Shown: positions 15,534-27,844, counted from the first letter of the stretch. The stretch is DNA of 64,000 nt from Desulfuromonas sp. (GCA_002869695.1 PKUD01000087.1:1-64000); one strand, 5' to 3'. Made by a program: numbers and translations. The notes: generated by a model from the letters alone, not told the origin.

Positions 15534-17549
15534 ATGAACATTCAACTCAGCTTGCGGATTAAAATCATTGCCCTGTTTATCTCCGGGCTGTTATTTGCCT
15601 CTAGCCTAATGGTCATTCTCCACTTCGTCGATCTGCAAAGAAGCCAGCAGGAAACCACATCGGCACTGACACGCGGCAGTCACTTTGCTCTGGATGGCTT
15701 ACTGAGCAAACAGAATCTGTTGCTGGATAAAATGATCACCGGTCTTCTGAACACAGACGAGCTGACCGATTATCTCAACGATATCTCCAATTCTGAAGCA
15801 CAAAGAATCCTTGGGGGAATGTTCATCGGCCTTGAAGAGAAAAACGCCAGTCGATTGATCCTTTACGATCAGAATTTTCACGTCCGGATGCAGCTGAAGA
15901 CCAATGAAATTCCTGAGCGTGCCCCTTTACTCCCGGATGAGCTGAAAGCAGTCGCGCGTAACGCCGCAAAAGATTTCGGGACTCACTTCTATTTCCGCGG
16001 CCAGGAAGGGATAGCACAAGCATTCCCGGCGGAGTATTGTGCTCTTACCGTGGTCACCGACCTGGATGATAACGTTATCGGTTATGCCGAAATTTCTCTG
16101 GATGCCAAGATTTGGATGGACGCTCTGGCAGAGATTACAGGAAACGATGCGGCCCTGTTCAGCACAGGGGTTGAGCAGTTTAGCTACACAACCCGGGATG
16201 ATGTATTTCTGCAGGTAACTCCTGAAACAGTTCAAGAGGCCATGAACGATCGGATCATCCTCTCCGACATCGACAATAAGTGGTTTCGCTCAAGCTTGAT
16301 GCCGCTCAATAGCCATTCAGGTGAGGTGATCAGTTGGCTATTACTGACAAGCGATTATACTGCGCAGATCACTTCCCAGAGGCAGACTCTGATCCTCGGT
16401 TTGGCTCTGTTTCTCGTACTTTTCCTGGCAACACTGGGAGTGACAAACCTAGTTCTGAGTCGGGCATTCATTCATCCGTTGAAAAAAACTGTCGAGATGA
16501 TCCAGGAAATGGGTGCTGGTCACCTGGATAAGCGCTTGAACATGAGCCGAAAAGATGAAATTGGTCAAATGTCCAGAACGATGGACGAATTTGCAGACAG
16601 TCTGCAAAATGAGGTTGTTGACGCTCTTCAGAAGCTTGCTGCAGGTGATTTAACCTTCTCCGTAACGCCTCGGGACGATCATGACATAATTCGCGGAGCA
16701 CTGAAAAAAGTGGGTGAAGACCTTGTCAATCTGATGGCTCAAATCCAAGACGCCTCTGGAAAAGTTTCCTCTGGAAGCCAGGCAATGAGTGCCGTTTCAC
16801 AGCAACTATCTCAGGGCGCCTCGGAACAGGCCGCCTCGGCTGAAGAGGCATCGGCCTCAATTGAGCAGATGACAGCTAACATCCGACAGAACACAGAGAA
16901 TTCGTTCCAGACAGAAAAAATCGCCGTTAAGGCGGCAGAAGATGCGGCAGAGGGAGGAAAAGCAGTTCAGGATACAGTCACTGCCATGAAGCAAATCGCG
17001 GATAAGATTTCGATTATTGAAGAGATTGCCCGGCAGACCAATCTTCTCGCTCTCAATGCAGCTATTGAAGCAGCTCGCGCAGGTGACCATGGTAAAGGTT
17101 TTGCTGTTGTCGCAGCAGAAGTCCGCAAGCTTGCTGAGCGAAGTCAAGTTGCAGCAGGAGAGATTAATGAGTTGTCGACCAGTAGTGTCGAAGTTGCGCA
17201 GAAGGCCGGCGAACTACTCTCCGAAATTGTTCCGGGCATCGAAAAGACATCAGAGTTGGTCCAGGAGATAAGTGCCGCGAGCAAAGAGCAGGACTCAGGT
17301 GCCGATCAGATCAGGAAGGCAATCCTGCAGCTCGATACAATTATTCAGCAAAACAGCGCGTCTTCTGAAGAAATGGCATCGGCCGCAGAGGGATTGATGA
17401 ATCAGACAGGTGCGCTTGAAGACATAATATCGCTATTCAAGGTCGATATGAATGCTACCAGGGTGAACGTGACTCCTCTCAAAGCGGTGAGTGATTCGCC
17501 GAAAAAATCACCTGAACTGATACCTGAGCAGAACTGGAAGCTGGGTTGA
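15534..17549 (+). CDS. methyl-accepting chemotaxis protein
   Basis: This 671-residue chemoreceptor has a first membrane helix (about 7-28), a periplasmic sensor of about 240 residues, a second helix (about 275-300), a HAMP domain with a second HAMP-like segment (about 301-405), and a cytoplasmic signalling domain whose tip contains [22 protein letters not shown]. The tip is the CheA/CheW contact site; the flanking Gln/Glu/Ala-rich helices carry methylation sites. ATG 15534 has GAGGGG upstream; a GTG at 15498 lacks one. The ligand cannot be told from sequence. The C-terminus lacks a CheR-docking pentapeptide. Confidence 0.93.
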   Translation: MNIQLSLRIKIIALFISGLLFASSLMVILHFVDLQRSQQETTSALTRGSHFALDGLLSKQNLLLDKMITGLLNTDELTDYLNDISNSEAQRILGGMFIGLEEKNASRLILYDQNFHVRMQLKTNEIPERAPLLPDELKAVARNAAKDFGTHFYFRGQEGIAQAFPAEYCALTVVTDLDDNVIGYAEISLDAKIWMDALAEITGNDAALFSTGVEQFSYTTRDDVFLQVTPETVQEAMNDRIILSDIDNKWFRSSLMPLNSHSGEVISWLLLTSDYTAQITSQRQTLILGLALFLVLFLATLGVTNLVLSRAFIHPLKKTVEMIQEMGAGHLDKRLNMSRKDEIGQMSRTMDEFADSLQNEVVDALQKLAAGDLTFSVTPRDDHDIIRGALKKVGEDLVNLMAQIQDASGKVSSGSQAMSAVSQQLSQGASEQAASAEEASASIEQMTANIRQNTENSFQTEKIAVKAAEDAAEGGKAVQDTVTAMKQIADKISIIEEIARQTNLLALNAAIEAARAGDHGKGFAVVAAEVRKLAERSQVAAGEINELSTSSVEVAQKAGELLSEIVPGIEKTSELVQEISAASKEQDSGADQIRKAILQLDTIIQQNSASSEEMASAAEGLMNQTGALEDIISLFKVDMNATRVNVTPLKAVSDSPKKSPELIPEQNWKLG

Positions 17550-20144
<2,595 letters not shown>

Positions 20145-20197
20145 TTTTCTCAGAAATCTCTTCGGCAGGTTTAGAAGCGTAGGCTATGAACAACATA

Positions 20198-20241
20198 AAA
20201 GCGCGGCGATTCATTACTATCTGAATCGCCGCGCTTTCTTT
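20198..20241 (+). terminator. intrinsic terminator of katG
   Basis: A 16-bp perfect stem (AAAGCGCGGCGATTCA with its complement) surrounds an 8-base loop and is followed by TCTTT, 53 bases after the katG stop. Confidence 0.9.
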
Positions 20242-20397
20242 AACCCTTGCATTTGCACATCTGATTATTCGGGCCGCAGAAATTGATGGCTCAATCGGTG
20301 CCCCCCAGAGGTACTCATAGAAAACAGGATATGTGATAGAGTAGATTTCAAACTGAAAATTATTAAAGGGGCAAAATGGCGAAGCTGGGAAGTTCTC

Positions 20398-21207
20398 ATG
20401 TCTAGACTGGAAGAACATTATTCCGCAGACGATATCGAGTCTCGAATTCTGGCCGCCATCCGCGCGGCAGGATTAAATCCAGAACAACGACTTTCGCCCG
20501 AAGAGTTGGGTGCACTCGACCATTTCCATACGGGCGGACTTCGCGCTTCACGCGAGTTGCTGGAAATCGCGCAGATTCAGGCCGATGATAAGGTTCTCGA
20601 TATTGGGGCTGGGCTGGCCGGTTCCGCCCGGTTGATCGCTTCGGCGATAGGCTGCCGTATCGACTGCATCGAAATGTCTAACGACTACTGCACTGGCGCA
20701 GCACTGCTGAATCGGCTGACCGGCCTTGAGAACCGAATCAAAATACACCAGGGCAGTGCTCTCGACCTCCCCTTTCCAGAAAATTCATTTGATGTAGTCT
20801 GGATGCAAAACGTCGGCATGAACATCGCTGACAAGCGAAAACTCTACGGAGAGATTTTCCGGGTCCTCAAACCAGGCGGGCGTTACGCTTTCCAGGAGAT
20901 GGCCGCCGGCAAAGTTACCACGTCCTATTTTCCCCTGCCTTGGGCCAGCAACGCTGCCCACAACTACCTTATCTCAGCCGAAGAGATGCGCTCGGTCCTC
21001 AGTGAATGTGGGTTCATCGTCGAACTGTTCGAGGATACCAGCGATTCCCATTTGAGCAGCACTCTCGCAAATGCCACACCCGCCGCACCGGGACAGTTGG
21101 GTTTGGCAGTCTTCGTCGACAACCTCGCCCTAAAGGCCAAGAATGCGCGGCGCAGTCTTGAGGAGGGTCAAGTCCGGCTGGTCAGAGGTAACTTCCGGGT
21201 GAAATGA
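20398..21207 (+). CDS. class I SAM-dependent methyltransferase (UbiE-like)
   Basis: This 269-residue protein has motif I KVLDIGAGLAGSARLIA (about 67), acidic IDCIEMS on strand 2, GSALDLPF, the post-motif WMQNVGMNI and FRVLKPGGRYAFQE, as in small-molecule or lipid methyltransferases. An N-terminal helical extension (1-60) may recognise substrate. The substrate is unknown. The start follows GGGAAG. A tiny out-of-frame ORF (MAKLGSSHV, ATG at 20375) with a better ribosome site (AAAGGGG) overlaps the start, and could couple or dampen translation. It stands alone between the katG terminator and a broken gene. Confidence 0.85.
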   Translation: MSRLEEHYSADDIESRILAAIRAAGLNPEQRLSPEELGALDHFHTGGLRASRELLEIAQIQADDKVLDIGAGLAGSARLIASAIGCRIDCIEMSNDYCTGAALLNRLTGLENRIKIHQGSALDLPFPENSFDVVWMQNVGMNIADKRKLYGEIFRVLKPGGRYAFQEMAAGKVTTSYFPLPWASNAAHNYLISAEEMRSVLSECGFIVELFEDTSDSHLSSTLANATPAAPGQLGLAVFVDNLALKAKNARRSLEEGQVRLVRGNFRVK

Positions 21208-21544
21208 GAGGCTACACGTCAGGTACCGCCAATACGTGGTCACATCGTAGCCACGAGAATTGACTGTAATTCAATCGCATCGACGACAACGGCAGGGAAC
21301 GAAACGCCAGCGGCCCGCTTCGCGCAAGATTTGTCCGTCTGTAGATGCGAAACGTTGGCTGTGGAGAAAAACATTCCAATCGTTCACCAGCGTCGGAAAC
21401 TTGACTCAGATCACAGAGGGTATCGAACATTAATTCGCATTGACATGAGTAAAATCTTTAGCTTAATGAAGAAGTAAGGACAACCCCGGCTCTCATGAAA
21501 AAGCTCGCTCTCGAGGGGGAATTTATCTTCCTAGGAGCAGACAA
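21208..21544. other. intergenic region, no gene recognised
   Basis: This 337-base stretch has short open frames on both strands (one of 72 codons on the minus strand) without ribosome sites or recognisable motifs. It may be decayed coding sequence. The last part carries the ribosome site of the next gene. Confidence 0.5.
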
Positions 21545-22051
21545 ATGAAGTGGTGCTTTATTGGGTTGCTACTATGCCTTTCTTCATCCCCCTCCTGGGC
21601 GACTGAACTAACGTTCCGTTTTGGACAAGGTGGAATGCTCGAGCAGCGGGCTCCCGACAACAGCATCGGGGGCGGTCAGATTGCCGCGAATATTCTTCTT
21701 GATGATTTGCCTCTCGGCTTCTCCGTTGCAAACGAGAGCTACACGAAGAGTCGAGACCCTACGGAGAGATACGAGATCGACAATCTCCTGATTGCGAGCG
21801 CCTACTACGTCCAACCGGTTGAGACACGAGTCACGAGGAATCTTTTTCTCGGCGCAGGCATCGGCCGTCTTAAAATCCCACAGGGTGAAACCGCCCCGGC
21901 CTATCAATTTTAAGCTCTTGTCGATACCCAGTTGGCGTGGAGAATTAGCGGCTACTTTGAAACCAAATACCTATATTCCAATCATGGTCCGGTAGACTTC
22001 AATGATTTTGGATTCGTCATTGGGATTACGGTTCGAGCCGCCTCTTGGTAG
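21545..22051 (+). pseudogene. outer-membrane beta-barrel protein gene interrupted by in-frame TAA
   Basis: The gene starts with a signal peptide (MKWCFIGLLLCLSSSPSWA) and alternating beta-strand sequence rich in aromatic residues. After residue 122 (PAYQF) a TAA occurs at 21911-21913, yet the same frame continues for 45 more codons with the expected closing strands (LAWRISGYFETKYLYSNHG, FGFVIGITVRAASW) to TAG at 22051. A single base change would restore a protein of about 168 residues. The style resembles small barrels such as PagL- or OmpW-like proteins, but no family is certain. Treated as a recent nonsense mutation. Confidence 0.7.
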
Positions 22052-22077
22052 AGCTACGTTCCGGATAAATACAACCA

Positions 22078-22677
22078 TCAGAATGAAGAGCCGGGCTGAG
22101 TGAGGAATTCCCTCTCCTCTGCGGTCGAGCTACGCCCGAGGATAGAGTTGCGATGCGGGAAACGGCCGAAGCGGACGATGATATCTCGATGACGCACGGC
22201 GTAATCATGAAATCCGGCAAAGGTTTTGCGCCACCCTTGCGGGACAGTGTCCATCAGTTCAGCAAACAACGTCACTGAACGATGCTGCAGCGCTTCATCC
22301 TCAGCATGCTCGAGCGGCAGATAGAAAAAGACCCGCTCGATCGGGCGCAGCTGCTGGTCGTCCCCCACCTTGAGACCTTCGAGTGCTAGCTGCAGGGCCA
22401 GCGGATCACTGGCAAAGCACTCCGGCTGACCACGATAGATATTACGGGTGAACTGGTCGAGCAGGATGATCAGCGCCAGGCGGTCATGCCCTGAGTGAAG
22501 CTGCGATTCAAATGATCCATCGGCCGCCTGACGGACCAGGTCAGCAAAGCGAACGTCTATATCCCGGTCAGTCGCGGCACTCTTGCCGAACCAGAGAGAC
22601 CCCTTTTCGGCGGCGACGTCCGCATCATCAGTCGCGCTACCGAACCAGAAGCTCAACACCTCATCTAAACGATCCAT
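22078..22677 (-). CDS. DUF924 family protein
   Basis: This 199-residue protein matches DUF924: it begins LDEVLSFWFG, has LWFGKSAATDRDI, RLALIILLDQFTRNIYRG in the middle and FFYLPLEHAED further on, then the FHDYAVRHRDIIVRFGRFPHRN C-terminal block. The fold is thought to be helical and TPR-like, and no biochemical role is known. It is the last gene of a minus-strand run of five closely spaced genes (25741 to 22078), so its expression is probably tied to the exporter and mutase genes upstream. Confidence 0.9.
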   Translation of the reverse strand: MDRLDEVLSFWFGSATDDADVAAEKGSLWFGKSAATDRDIDVRFADLVRQAADGSFESQLHSGHDRLALIILLDQFTRNIYRGQPECFASDPLALQLALEGLKVGDDQQLRPIERVFFYLPLEHAEDEALQHRSVTLFAELMDTVPQGWRKTFAGFHDYAVRHRDIIVRFGRFPHRNSILGRSSTAEEREFLTQPGSSF

Positions 22678-22701
22678 CTCTTCCTTTCTGTCCGATCCCG
22701 T

Positions 22702-23328
22702 TCAGGTCCGCAAGGCAACCCCTTTGATTACCGGGCTGACAAACCCCGGAGCGCCGGACATCAAATCCTGCTCCAGCTCAAGTTTAAAACCAGCGCTCTG
22801 CAGCAGTTGGGCTGTCGGCCGGGTCAGATGGCAGTTTCCTGCCAACCACTTCCAGGCAGGTTCCAGGCACGCCTGCAGTCGCTGCAGGGCGGGGTCCTCC
22901 GCGCCGACGTGTTCCAGCAGGACCAGAGATCCTCCCGGTCGCAGCAGGCGCCTTATCTCCGCCAAAGTCTGCTCGACGTCGGCGACCGAGCAGAGCACCA
23001 GGGTCGATACGACGTGATCAAATCCCGAATCAGGCAGATCGAGCCGCTCAGAATGGCCGCTCAGGACTTCCACCTGATGTGCCTGCGCGGACGATACCCG
23101 TTGCTCCAGTCTGCGGCGCATGTGTGGGTCGGGTTCAGAGAGAACCAAGCGGCTCAATTGGGGAGGATAGTACTGGAGATTGATGCCTGTACCGGAACCG
23201 ATCTCGAGCACTTCACCACGCAGGGGGGCCAGCAACTCCTTGCGCCATCGGGACAAGCAGAGACGCTCGGTCCTGCGCATCATCCGGTCGTAGAGGGCCG
23301 CCTGCAGCATGGCTCGCAGATTTTTCAC
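22702..23328 (-). CDS. class I SAM-dependent methyltransferase
   Basis: This 208-residue protein has an N-terminal helix, motif I EVLEIGSGTGINLQYYP (about 39-55), strand 2 VLSEPD, then LDLPDSGFDHVVSTLVLCSV and RRLLRPGGSLVLLEHV. A C-terminal segment with LAGNCHLTRPT resembles METTL7/UbiE-like methyltransferases. The start is GTG, and the spacing to GGGG is long, so translation may be weak. It lies 24 bases after the phosphohexomutase gene on the same strand. The substrate is unknown. Confidence 0.85.
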   Translation of the reverse strand: MKNLRAMLQAALYDRMMRRTERLCLSRWRKELLAPLRGEVLEIGSGTGINLQYYPPQLSRLVLSEPDPHMRRRLEQRVSSAQAHQVEVLSGHSERLDLPDSGFDHVVSTLVLCSVADVEQTLAEIRRLLRPGGSLVLLEHVGAEDPALQRLQACLEPAWKWLAGNCHLTRPTAQLLQSAGFKLELEQDLMSGAPGFVSPVIKGVALRT

Positions 23329-23352
23329 TCGTGCATTACCCCGTTACGCTAT

Positions 23353-24774
23353 TCATCCAAGTACAAATTGTTCGCCAGCCTGCATCAACCTGTCAAGCTC
23401 CGCAGCACTACCCGCTTCACCATACAGGCGCACCACCGGCTCGGTACCGGACTTGCGGAACAGCATCCAGCTGCCATCTTCGAACAGGTACTTGCTGCCG
23501 TCGATCCGGATGATCTCCTTGATCCGACGACCGCCGATGGTTTCCGGGGGGTTCTGCAGCTTTTCCTGCAGAGAGTCTTCCAGTCCGGACGCCAACTTCA
23601 GGTTGACCCGTCTGGTATAAAACTCGCCGACCCTCTGGTAGAGATCGGTCAGTAGCTGCTGAAGGCTGCGTCCTTCCACCGCGACCATCTCTGCAACCAG
23701 CAGACACGCCAGAATACCATCCTTCTCCGGAACATGACCACGAATCGAAAGTCCGGCACTCTCCTCGCCGCCGATCAGAATGCGGTCTTCACTGATATAT
23801 TCGCCGATGTACTTGAATCCGACCGGGGTTTCCAGCAATTTGACCCCATGGTATGCCGCCACCGCATCAACCAGGTGGGACGTCGCCACGCTGCGGGACG
23901 CATCCCCACGCAGCCCCTTGCGGCGGATCAGGTAGTCGAGCAGCAGCGCCAGAATATAATTCGGTTCAATATAGCTGCCGTCCCCATCGACTATGCCGTA
24001 TCGGTCCGCATCCCCGTCAGTCGCCAGACCGAGCGTGATCTGCGGGTCAGATTGCACCAGCTCGATGAAGTCGGGGATATAGGCGGCCGCCGGCTCTGGA
24101 GGTTTACCGCCGAAATAGGGATCAAGATGGTCATTCATGCAGACAATGTCGATACCGGCCTCGGTCAGCAGGGTATCGAGATAACCACGGCCGGAACCAT
24201 AGAGAGGATTCACCGCGATCTTCATTGTGGAGCGTTTGATCGCGGCAAAATCGATCAGCCTGCGCAGGGTCTCGAAATAGGCCGGACGCGGGTCAATGAT
24301 TTCATAGAGGCCGGCCCTCTCTGCCTCGTCAAGGAACATCTCCTTGTAGCAGACTTCGCCCATCAGCGCATTGGCCCGTCGTTCGATATCACCGGTGGTC
24401 TCGGGCAGGGCCGGACCACCCCAGGCCGGAGAGAACTTGATCCCGTTATAGTCATAGGGATTATGACTGGCGGTGAAGTTGATCGCTCCGGAAGCCTTGC
24501 GTCTGAGCAGTTCATGGGCTATGACCGGGGTCGGCGTATCCCGCTCGCAGAGAAACGATTTGATTCCGGCCCCGGCCAGGACCCGGACTGTTTCGCGGGC
24601 AAAATCCCGTCCCATGAAACGGGCGTCGCAACCGACCACCAGGCCATTGTCGGCCAATCCCTCGGAGCGCAGATGATCAGCGATCGCCTGGGTGACGATC
24701 CGTACATTCTCCAGAGTGAAATCATCGCCGAGAATTCCCCGCCAGCCGGAGGTGCCGAATTTAATTCTGTTCAT
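23353..24774 (-). CDS. phosphoglucomutase/phosphomannomutase family enzyme
   Basis: This 473-residue alpha-D-phosphohexomutase has all four signature loops: TASHNPYDYNG (phosphoserine), DGDADRYG (metal), GGEESAGL (sugar recognition) and RKSGTEPVVRLYGE (phosphate). It interconverts sugar 1- and 6-phosphates through a phosphoserine. The GEES sugar loop is compatible with a phosphoglucomutase or a dual-specificity enzyme, and the preferred sugar is not decided by sequence. ATG 24774 was preferred because GGGG lies about eight bases before it, while TTG 24780 sits too close to it. It belongs to a minus-strand run of five genes. Confidence 0.92.
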   Translation of the reverse strand: MNRIKFGTSGWRGILGDDFTLENVRIVTQAIADHLRSEGLADNGLVVGCDARFMGRDFARETVRVLAGAGIKSFLCERDTPTPVIAHELLRRKASGAINFTASHNPYDYNGIKFSPAWGGPALPETTGDIERRANALMGEVCYKEMFLDEAERAGLYEIIDPRPAYFETLRRLIDFAAIKRSTMKIAVNPLYGSGRGYLDTLLTEAGIDIVCMNDHLDPYFGGKPPEPAAAYIPDFIELVQSDPQITLGLATDGDADRYGIVDGDGSYIEPNYILALLLDYLIRRKGLRGDASRSVATSHLVDAVAAYHGVKLLETPVGFKYIGEYISEDRILIGGEESAGLSIRGHVPEKDGILACLLVAEMVAVEGRSLQQLLTDLYQRVGEFYTRRVNLKLASGLEDSLQEKLQNPPETIGGRRIKEIIRIDGSKYLFEDGSWMLFRKSGTEPVVRLYGEAGSAAELDRLMQAGEQFVLG

Positions 24775-24788
24775 ATTCAATCCCCTGT

Positions 24789-25427
24789 CTAGAGTTCAAG
24801 TAATTTCACGATGCCGTGGTACCCGAAATAACCGCCGAAGCCAAGTAGAAATAAAGCACAGCCGCCGATCAGCAGGCGATAGGGTCGATCTGCCAGCAGA
24901 TGCCGGCCTCGACTGACCGCGTAGGCGATTAAAATATACCACGCCAGATCGGCAAGAATGTGAAAGAGATAAAAGGTGAGCCCCCCCGCCCAGCCCTGGG
25001 CGCTGGTTACGGTCAGGTAACCGATACCGATCGTTGCCCACCAGAGAGTAAAATATGGATTGGCCAGACTGATCAGCCCACCGGCCAGGACCGGCGACAG
25101 TCCCTGTTCCGGCTCCCGTTGCTCAAGATCGAGCGAAAGGGATGGCAGACTGCGCAGCATGCCACCGCCCATCCAGAAGAGCATCGCCCCGCCGACCAGA
25201 GCAATCACTCCGAAGATCTCCGGGCGCTGAACCAGATCAGCGAGGCCGATCAGCAGCAACACCACCAGAACACCTTCGACCAGCCCATGACCGAGGATCA
25301 GCAGAGGGCCCGCGCGCACCCCCCGCCGGGCGGACTCACTGATGGTAAGGGTCAACAGCGGCCCCGGCATCATCGCCCCGGACAAGCCGAGCATAAAGGA
25401 TGTTGCCGCTATGACCGGCAGGGTCAT
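24789..25427 (-). CDS. LysE/RhtB family exporter
   Basis: This 212-residue inner-membrane protein has six hydrophobic segments and the LysE signature in its first helix (FMLGLSGAMMPGPLLTLTISESARRG). The family exports amino acids such as lysine, homoserine or threonine. The region LISLANPYFTLWWATIGIGYL in the second half is also typical. Its start overlaps the stop of the upstream CxxCxxCC protein by four bases (ATGA), so the two are translationally coupled. The substrate is unknown. Confidence 0.9.
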   Translation of the reverse strand: MTLPVIAATSFMLGLSGAMMPGPLLTLTISESARRGVRAGPLLILGHGLVEGVLVVLLLIGLADLVQRPEIFGVIALVGGAMLFWMGGGMLRSLPSLSLDLEQREPEQGLSPVLAGGLISLANPYFTLWWATIGIGYLTVTSAQGWAGGLTFYLFHILADLAWYILIAYAVSRGRHLLADRPYRLLIGGCALFLLGFGGYFGYHGIVKLLEL

Positions 25428-25741
25428 TGCTCCTCCCCTCCCTCCAGTTGTGGCGCGGTATAATCCTCAATGCCATCTACATAAGGGCAGTCCGCCGGCA
25501 GAAACCCGGCTGCCACCACCTGCGGGGTTAGCTGTACACAGTCGGGCCGGACTTCGCTTCTGCACTCGTACACCTTGCAGAGACGTGAGTTCGGGTCAAA
25601 TTGATCGCAAGGCACCCCGGTATAGTAAATGGTCCCGCTGTCATCGATCTTTTCATAACAGCAGCGCCCGCAGCGGGCACAGATTGCTTCCCACTCCGGC
25701 CCGGCGAGACCGGCCAGTTTTTTCAGTCGCTTATCTCCCAT
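25424..25741 (-). CDS. YcgN/YkgJ-type cysteine-cluster protein
   Basis: This 105-residue protein has the CxxCxxCC motif (CARCGRCC, about residues 21-28), then IYYTGVPCDQFD, CKVYECR and PDCVQLTP, in the order found in UPF0260/YkgJ proteins. These are thought to bind zinc or an Fe-S cluster; the role is not known. It is the first gene of the five-gene minus-strand run and is coupled to the LysE exporter. Confidence 0.88.
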   Translation of the reverse strand: MGDKRLKKLAGLAGPEWEAICARCGRCCYEKIDDSGTIYYTGVPCDQFDPNSRLCKVYECRSEVRPDCVQLTPQVVAAGFLPADCPYVDGIEDYTAPQLEGGEEQ

Positions 25742-25907
25742 AGCCCGTTACCCTATCCAAACCGCTGCGACTGGTCAATTTTCAACTGCATCAGCAGTTA
25801 TTTTTTTATCTGATCAGTGTCCAAATAACCATTGACTCGTAAACGGATATTAGCTAATAGTACGTGTTCTGAATCTAGAACCAAGCACACGCAAGGAGGC
25901 TTATAAG

Positions 25908-26189
25908 ATGCAGTGCCAAACCGTACTCCCCGGTACCGAGTGTACCTTCTGGAAAAAAACTGGCTGCAGTGCCGAAAACGGCAGCTGTAAGGTTGTTGTA
26001 GAAGAATGCGAGGGCTGCGATCGCATTGCCGAAGGGACCATCGGCAAGGTCTGCACCGCCTACCCCGATCCGGCTGCGAAATGGGTCAACGGATTATGCA
26101 ACTTCGCCACCCACCGCAAAGTCGATGTCAAGATCGATGATGTCCGAGTCAACCCGCTGAAAGCGGCCAAGCGCGCGTCCAAGCGCTAG
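25908..26189 (+). CDS. PxxKW family cysteine-rich protein
   Basis: This 93-residue soluble protein contains eight or so cysteines in spaced groups (MQCQTV, TECTFW, TGCSAENGSCKV, EECEGCDRI, GKVCTAY) and the PAAKW motif that names the family. The family is typical of Desulfobacterota and probably binds metal. It has a good ribosome site (AAGGAGG) and its own terminator, so it is a single-gene unit, probably well expressed. Function is unknown. Confidence 0.9.
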   Translation: MQCQTVLPGTECTFWKKTGCSAENGSCKVVVEECEGCDRIAEGTIGKVCTAYPDPAAKWVNGLCNFATHRKVDVKIDDVRVNPLKAAKRASKR

Positions 26190-26210
26190 ATTATCGCCAG
26201 GATCAGAAGA

Positions 26211-26244
26211 AAGGGCAGACGGAAATTCCGTCTGCCCTTTCTTT
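26211..26244 (+). terminator. intrinsic terminator of the PxxKW gene
   Basis: A perfect stem AAAGGGCAGACGGAA / TTCCGTCTGCCCTTT, nearly loopless at the top, is followed by CTTT, 22 bases after the stop. Confidence 0.9.
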
Positions 26245-26323
26245 ATTCGCGCCATTCTGCGTCAAGTACCAATCCGCTACGCTCAAAGAACCTCGCCATG
26301 TTTATATTCATTCAGCAATCATC

Positions 26324-27352
26324 TCAAACATTAAACAGGAAATGGCAGATATCACCATCTTCGATAATGTAATCCTTGCCGTTGAGCTGCATCTTACCTG
26401 ACTGTTTGACGGCCTGCTCCGAACCAGATGCCATCAGGTCGTCAAACTTCATGACCTCGACCCGGATGAAGCCACGTTCGATGTCACTGTGAATCTTGCC
26501 CCCTGCCACCGGTGCACTTGACCCCTTGCGAATTGTCCAAGCCCGACACTCATCCTCCCCCGAGGTGTAAAAACTCATCAGACCCAAGGCGTCATACAGG
26601 GCCGCGTTGATCCGTTCAAGGCTCGGCTGGGTAATTCCCAGTGCCTCCATGAATTCCGCTCGATCTTCACTTTCCATGGCAGCAATCTCGCTTTCAATTG
26701 CGCACGAGAGACTGAACACATCAGGACCGAAATCCTTTCCGATATCATCCTCGGAAACGTTGTAGGCATACAGAATCGGGGTGCGGGTCACCAGGTCGAG
26801 ACTTTTAATCGCCTGCTCTTCGTGAGGTTCCAGCTGTACCGTACTCAGCGGCTTTTCTTCTTCAAGAGCGGCATTAAAACGGTTGAGAATCTTCTCTTCC
26901 AGAACCTGGGCGGAGGTCTGCCCCCCCTTTTTCTCTCTGGCAATCCGTTGCAGGCGCGTCTCCACCAGCTGCATGTCAGCCAGCAGCAGTTCCGCATCGA
27001 TCATCGCCCGATCGCGCTCCGGATCCACCGAGCCTGCCGGGTGAAACACCTCCGGAGAGTCAAAAGCACGGATCAGCAGGCAGAGCAGATCACAACGCCG
27101 CGCAGGGTCCATCCACTGTCGTGAGGTACTCCCCTCGGCAATGTCGGGGCAGAGCACGAACTGGTTCTCGGCATAAGTGGTTTTCTTCGGCTGATAGAGA
27201 TTACTCAGAGCATCCACCCGACTGTCGTGGATCTGGGCGATCCCTTCCACCGCCTCGTCAGGTTTCCGGGTGGGGGGAACCGGGCGCCCGGTCAGCAGGG
27301 TGAACAGGGTTTTCTTGCCGGTCTGACTCAGCCCCAAGATGGCAATTTTCAT
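26324..27352 (-). CDS. divergent YchF/OLA1-family P-loop protein
   Basis: This 342-residue protein follows YchF from end to end: a G1 loop GLSQTGKKT, a helical insertion (about 110-160), the unusual G4 NVSE (YAYNVSED), and the C-terminal TGS-like domain (GEDECRAWTIRKGSSAPVAGGKIHSDIERGFIRVE in pieces). The G1 loop differs from the usual GLPNVGKST, and the G3 DxxG region reads DIAEG in a rewritten context, so nucleotide turnover may differ from that of canonical YchF. ATG 27352 follows AAAGGAAT; the frame extends upstream without a good start. Probably a paralogue of the ribosome-associated ATPase, but the canonical copy is not in this window. Confidence 0.85.
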   Translation of the reverse strand: MKIAILGLSQTGKKTLFTLLTGRPVPPTRKPDEAVEGIAQIHDSRVDALSNLYQPKKTTYAENQFVLCPDIAEGSTSRQWMDPARRCDLLCLLIRAFDSPEVFHPAGSVDPERDRAMIDAELLLADMQLVETRLQRIAREKKGGQTSAQVLEEKILNRFNAALEEEKPLSTVQLEPHEEQAIKSLDLVTRTPILYAYNVSEDDIGKDFGPDVFSLSCAIESEIAAMESEDRAEFMEALGITQPSLERINAALYDALGLMSFYTSGEDECRAWTIRKGSSAPVAGGKIHSDIERGFIRVEVMKFDDLMASGSEQAVKQSGKMQLNGKDYIIEDGDICHFLFNV

Positions 27353-27522
27353 AACAAATTCCTTTCCAAAGAACGTCGATTTTACCTCAGATTGTTCACA
27401 GTATACTATCAAGGAATACCTGTTGCTAAGGGAATCTTACCCCTCCAGGAATCAGCACTGACTGCAGGGTCATGGAGATGTTATAATGCCACTCAACAAC
27501 AACTGACGACCCCGGAGGCCAT

Positions 27523-27717
27523 ATGCCTGAATCCCAGAAGACCGAATGTAAAGACCCCGCAGGACACTGGAAACATCTCTGCCAATTGAGAAGAGAGGGC
27601 AAGGAGGAGGAATTTAAAGACCTGATGCAAGACCCGGGTCATATCTGCCTTAATTGTAACGCTGTCGCCAGATATGCAAAAAATCTCTGCAACCCAAGTC
27701 CCATTGCCAAGGTATAG
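27523..27717 (+). CDS. small cysteine-containing protein of unknown function
   Basis: This 64-residue soluble protein has Cys9, Cys20, a CLNC pair (about 42-45) and Cys56 in an otherwise polar helical sequence. The start follows GGAGG, so it is probably translated. The CxxC suggests metal or redox binding. No family is recognised; it lies alone between the YchF-like gene and the icmF terminator region. Confidence 0.6.
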   Translation: MPESQKTECKDPAGHWKHLCQLRREGKEEEFKDLMQDPGHICLNCNAVARYAKNLCNPSPIAKV

Positions 27718-27844
27718 ATTTTTTTGCAAAGTGCTGGCCGAACAGTGAGCGGTCCCTGCCTAATTTTGCAAGGCATGACGCCAAGGGACTGATCCAGAAA
27801 ATAATTTACTGGACGAAATCGCCTCGCCAGCTTATCTTTCAGAA

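Noticed and set aside
21212-21430. 72-codon minus-strand ORF
   Set aside because: No ribosome site, no recognisable motif and no conserved neighbour; may be decayed sequence but cannot be supported.
22031-22043. GGTTCGAGCC resembling a tRNA T-arm
   Set aside because: No acceptor stem, anticodon arm or CCA around it; it is the end of the broken outer-membrane gene.
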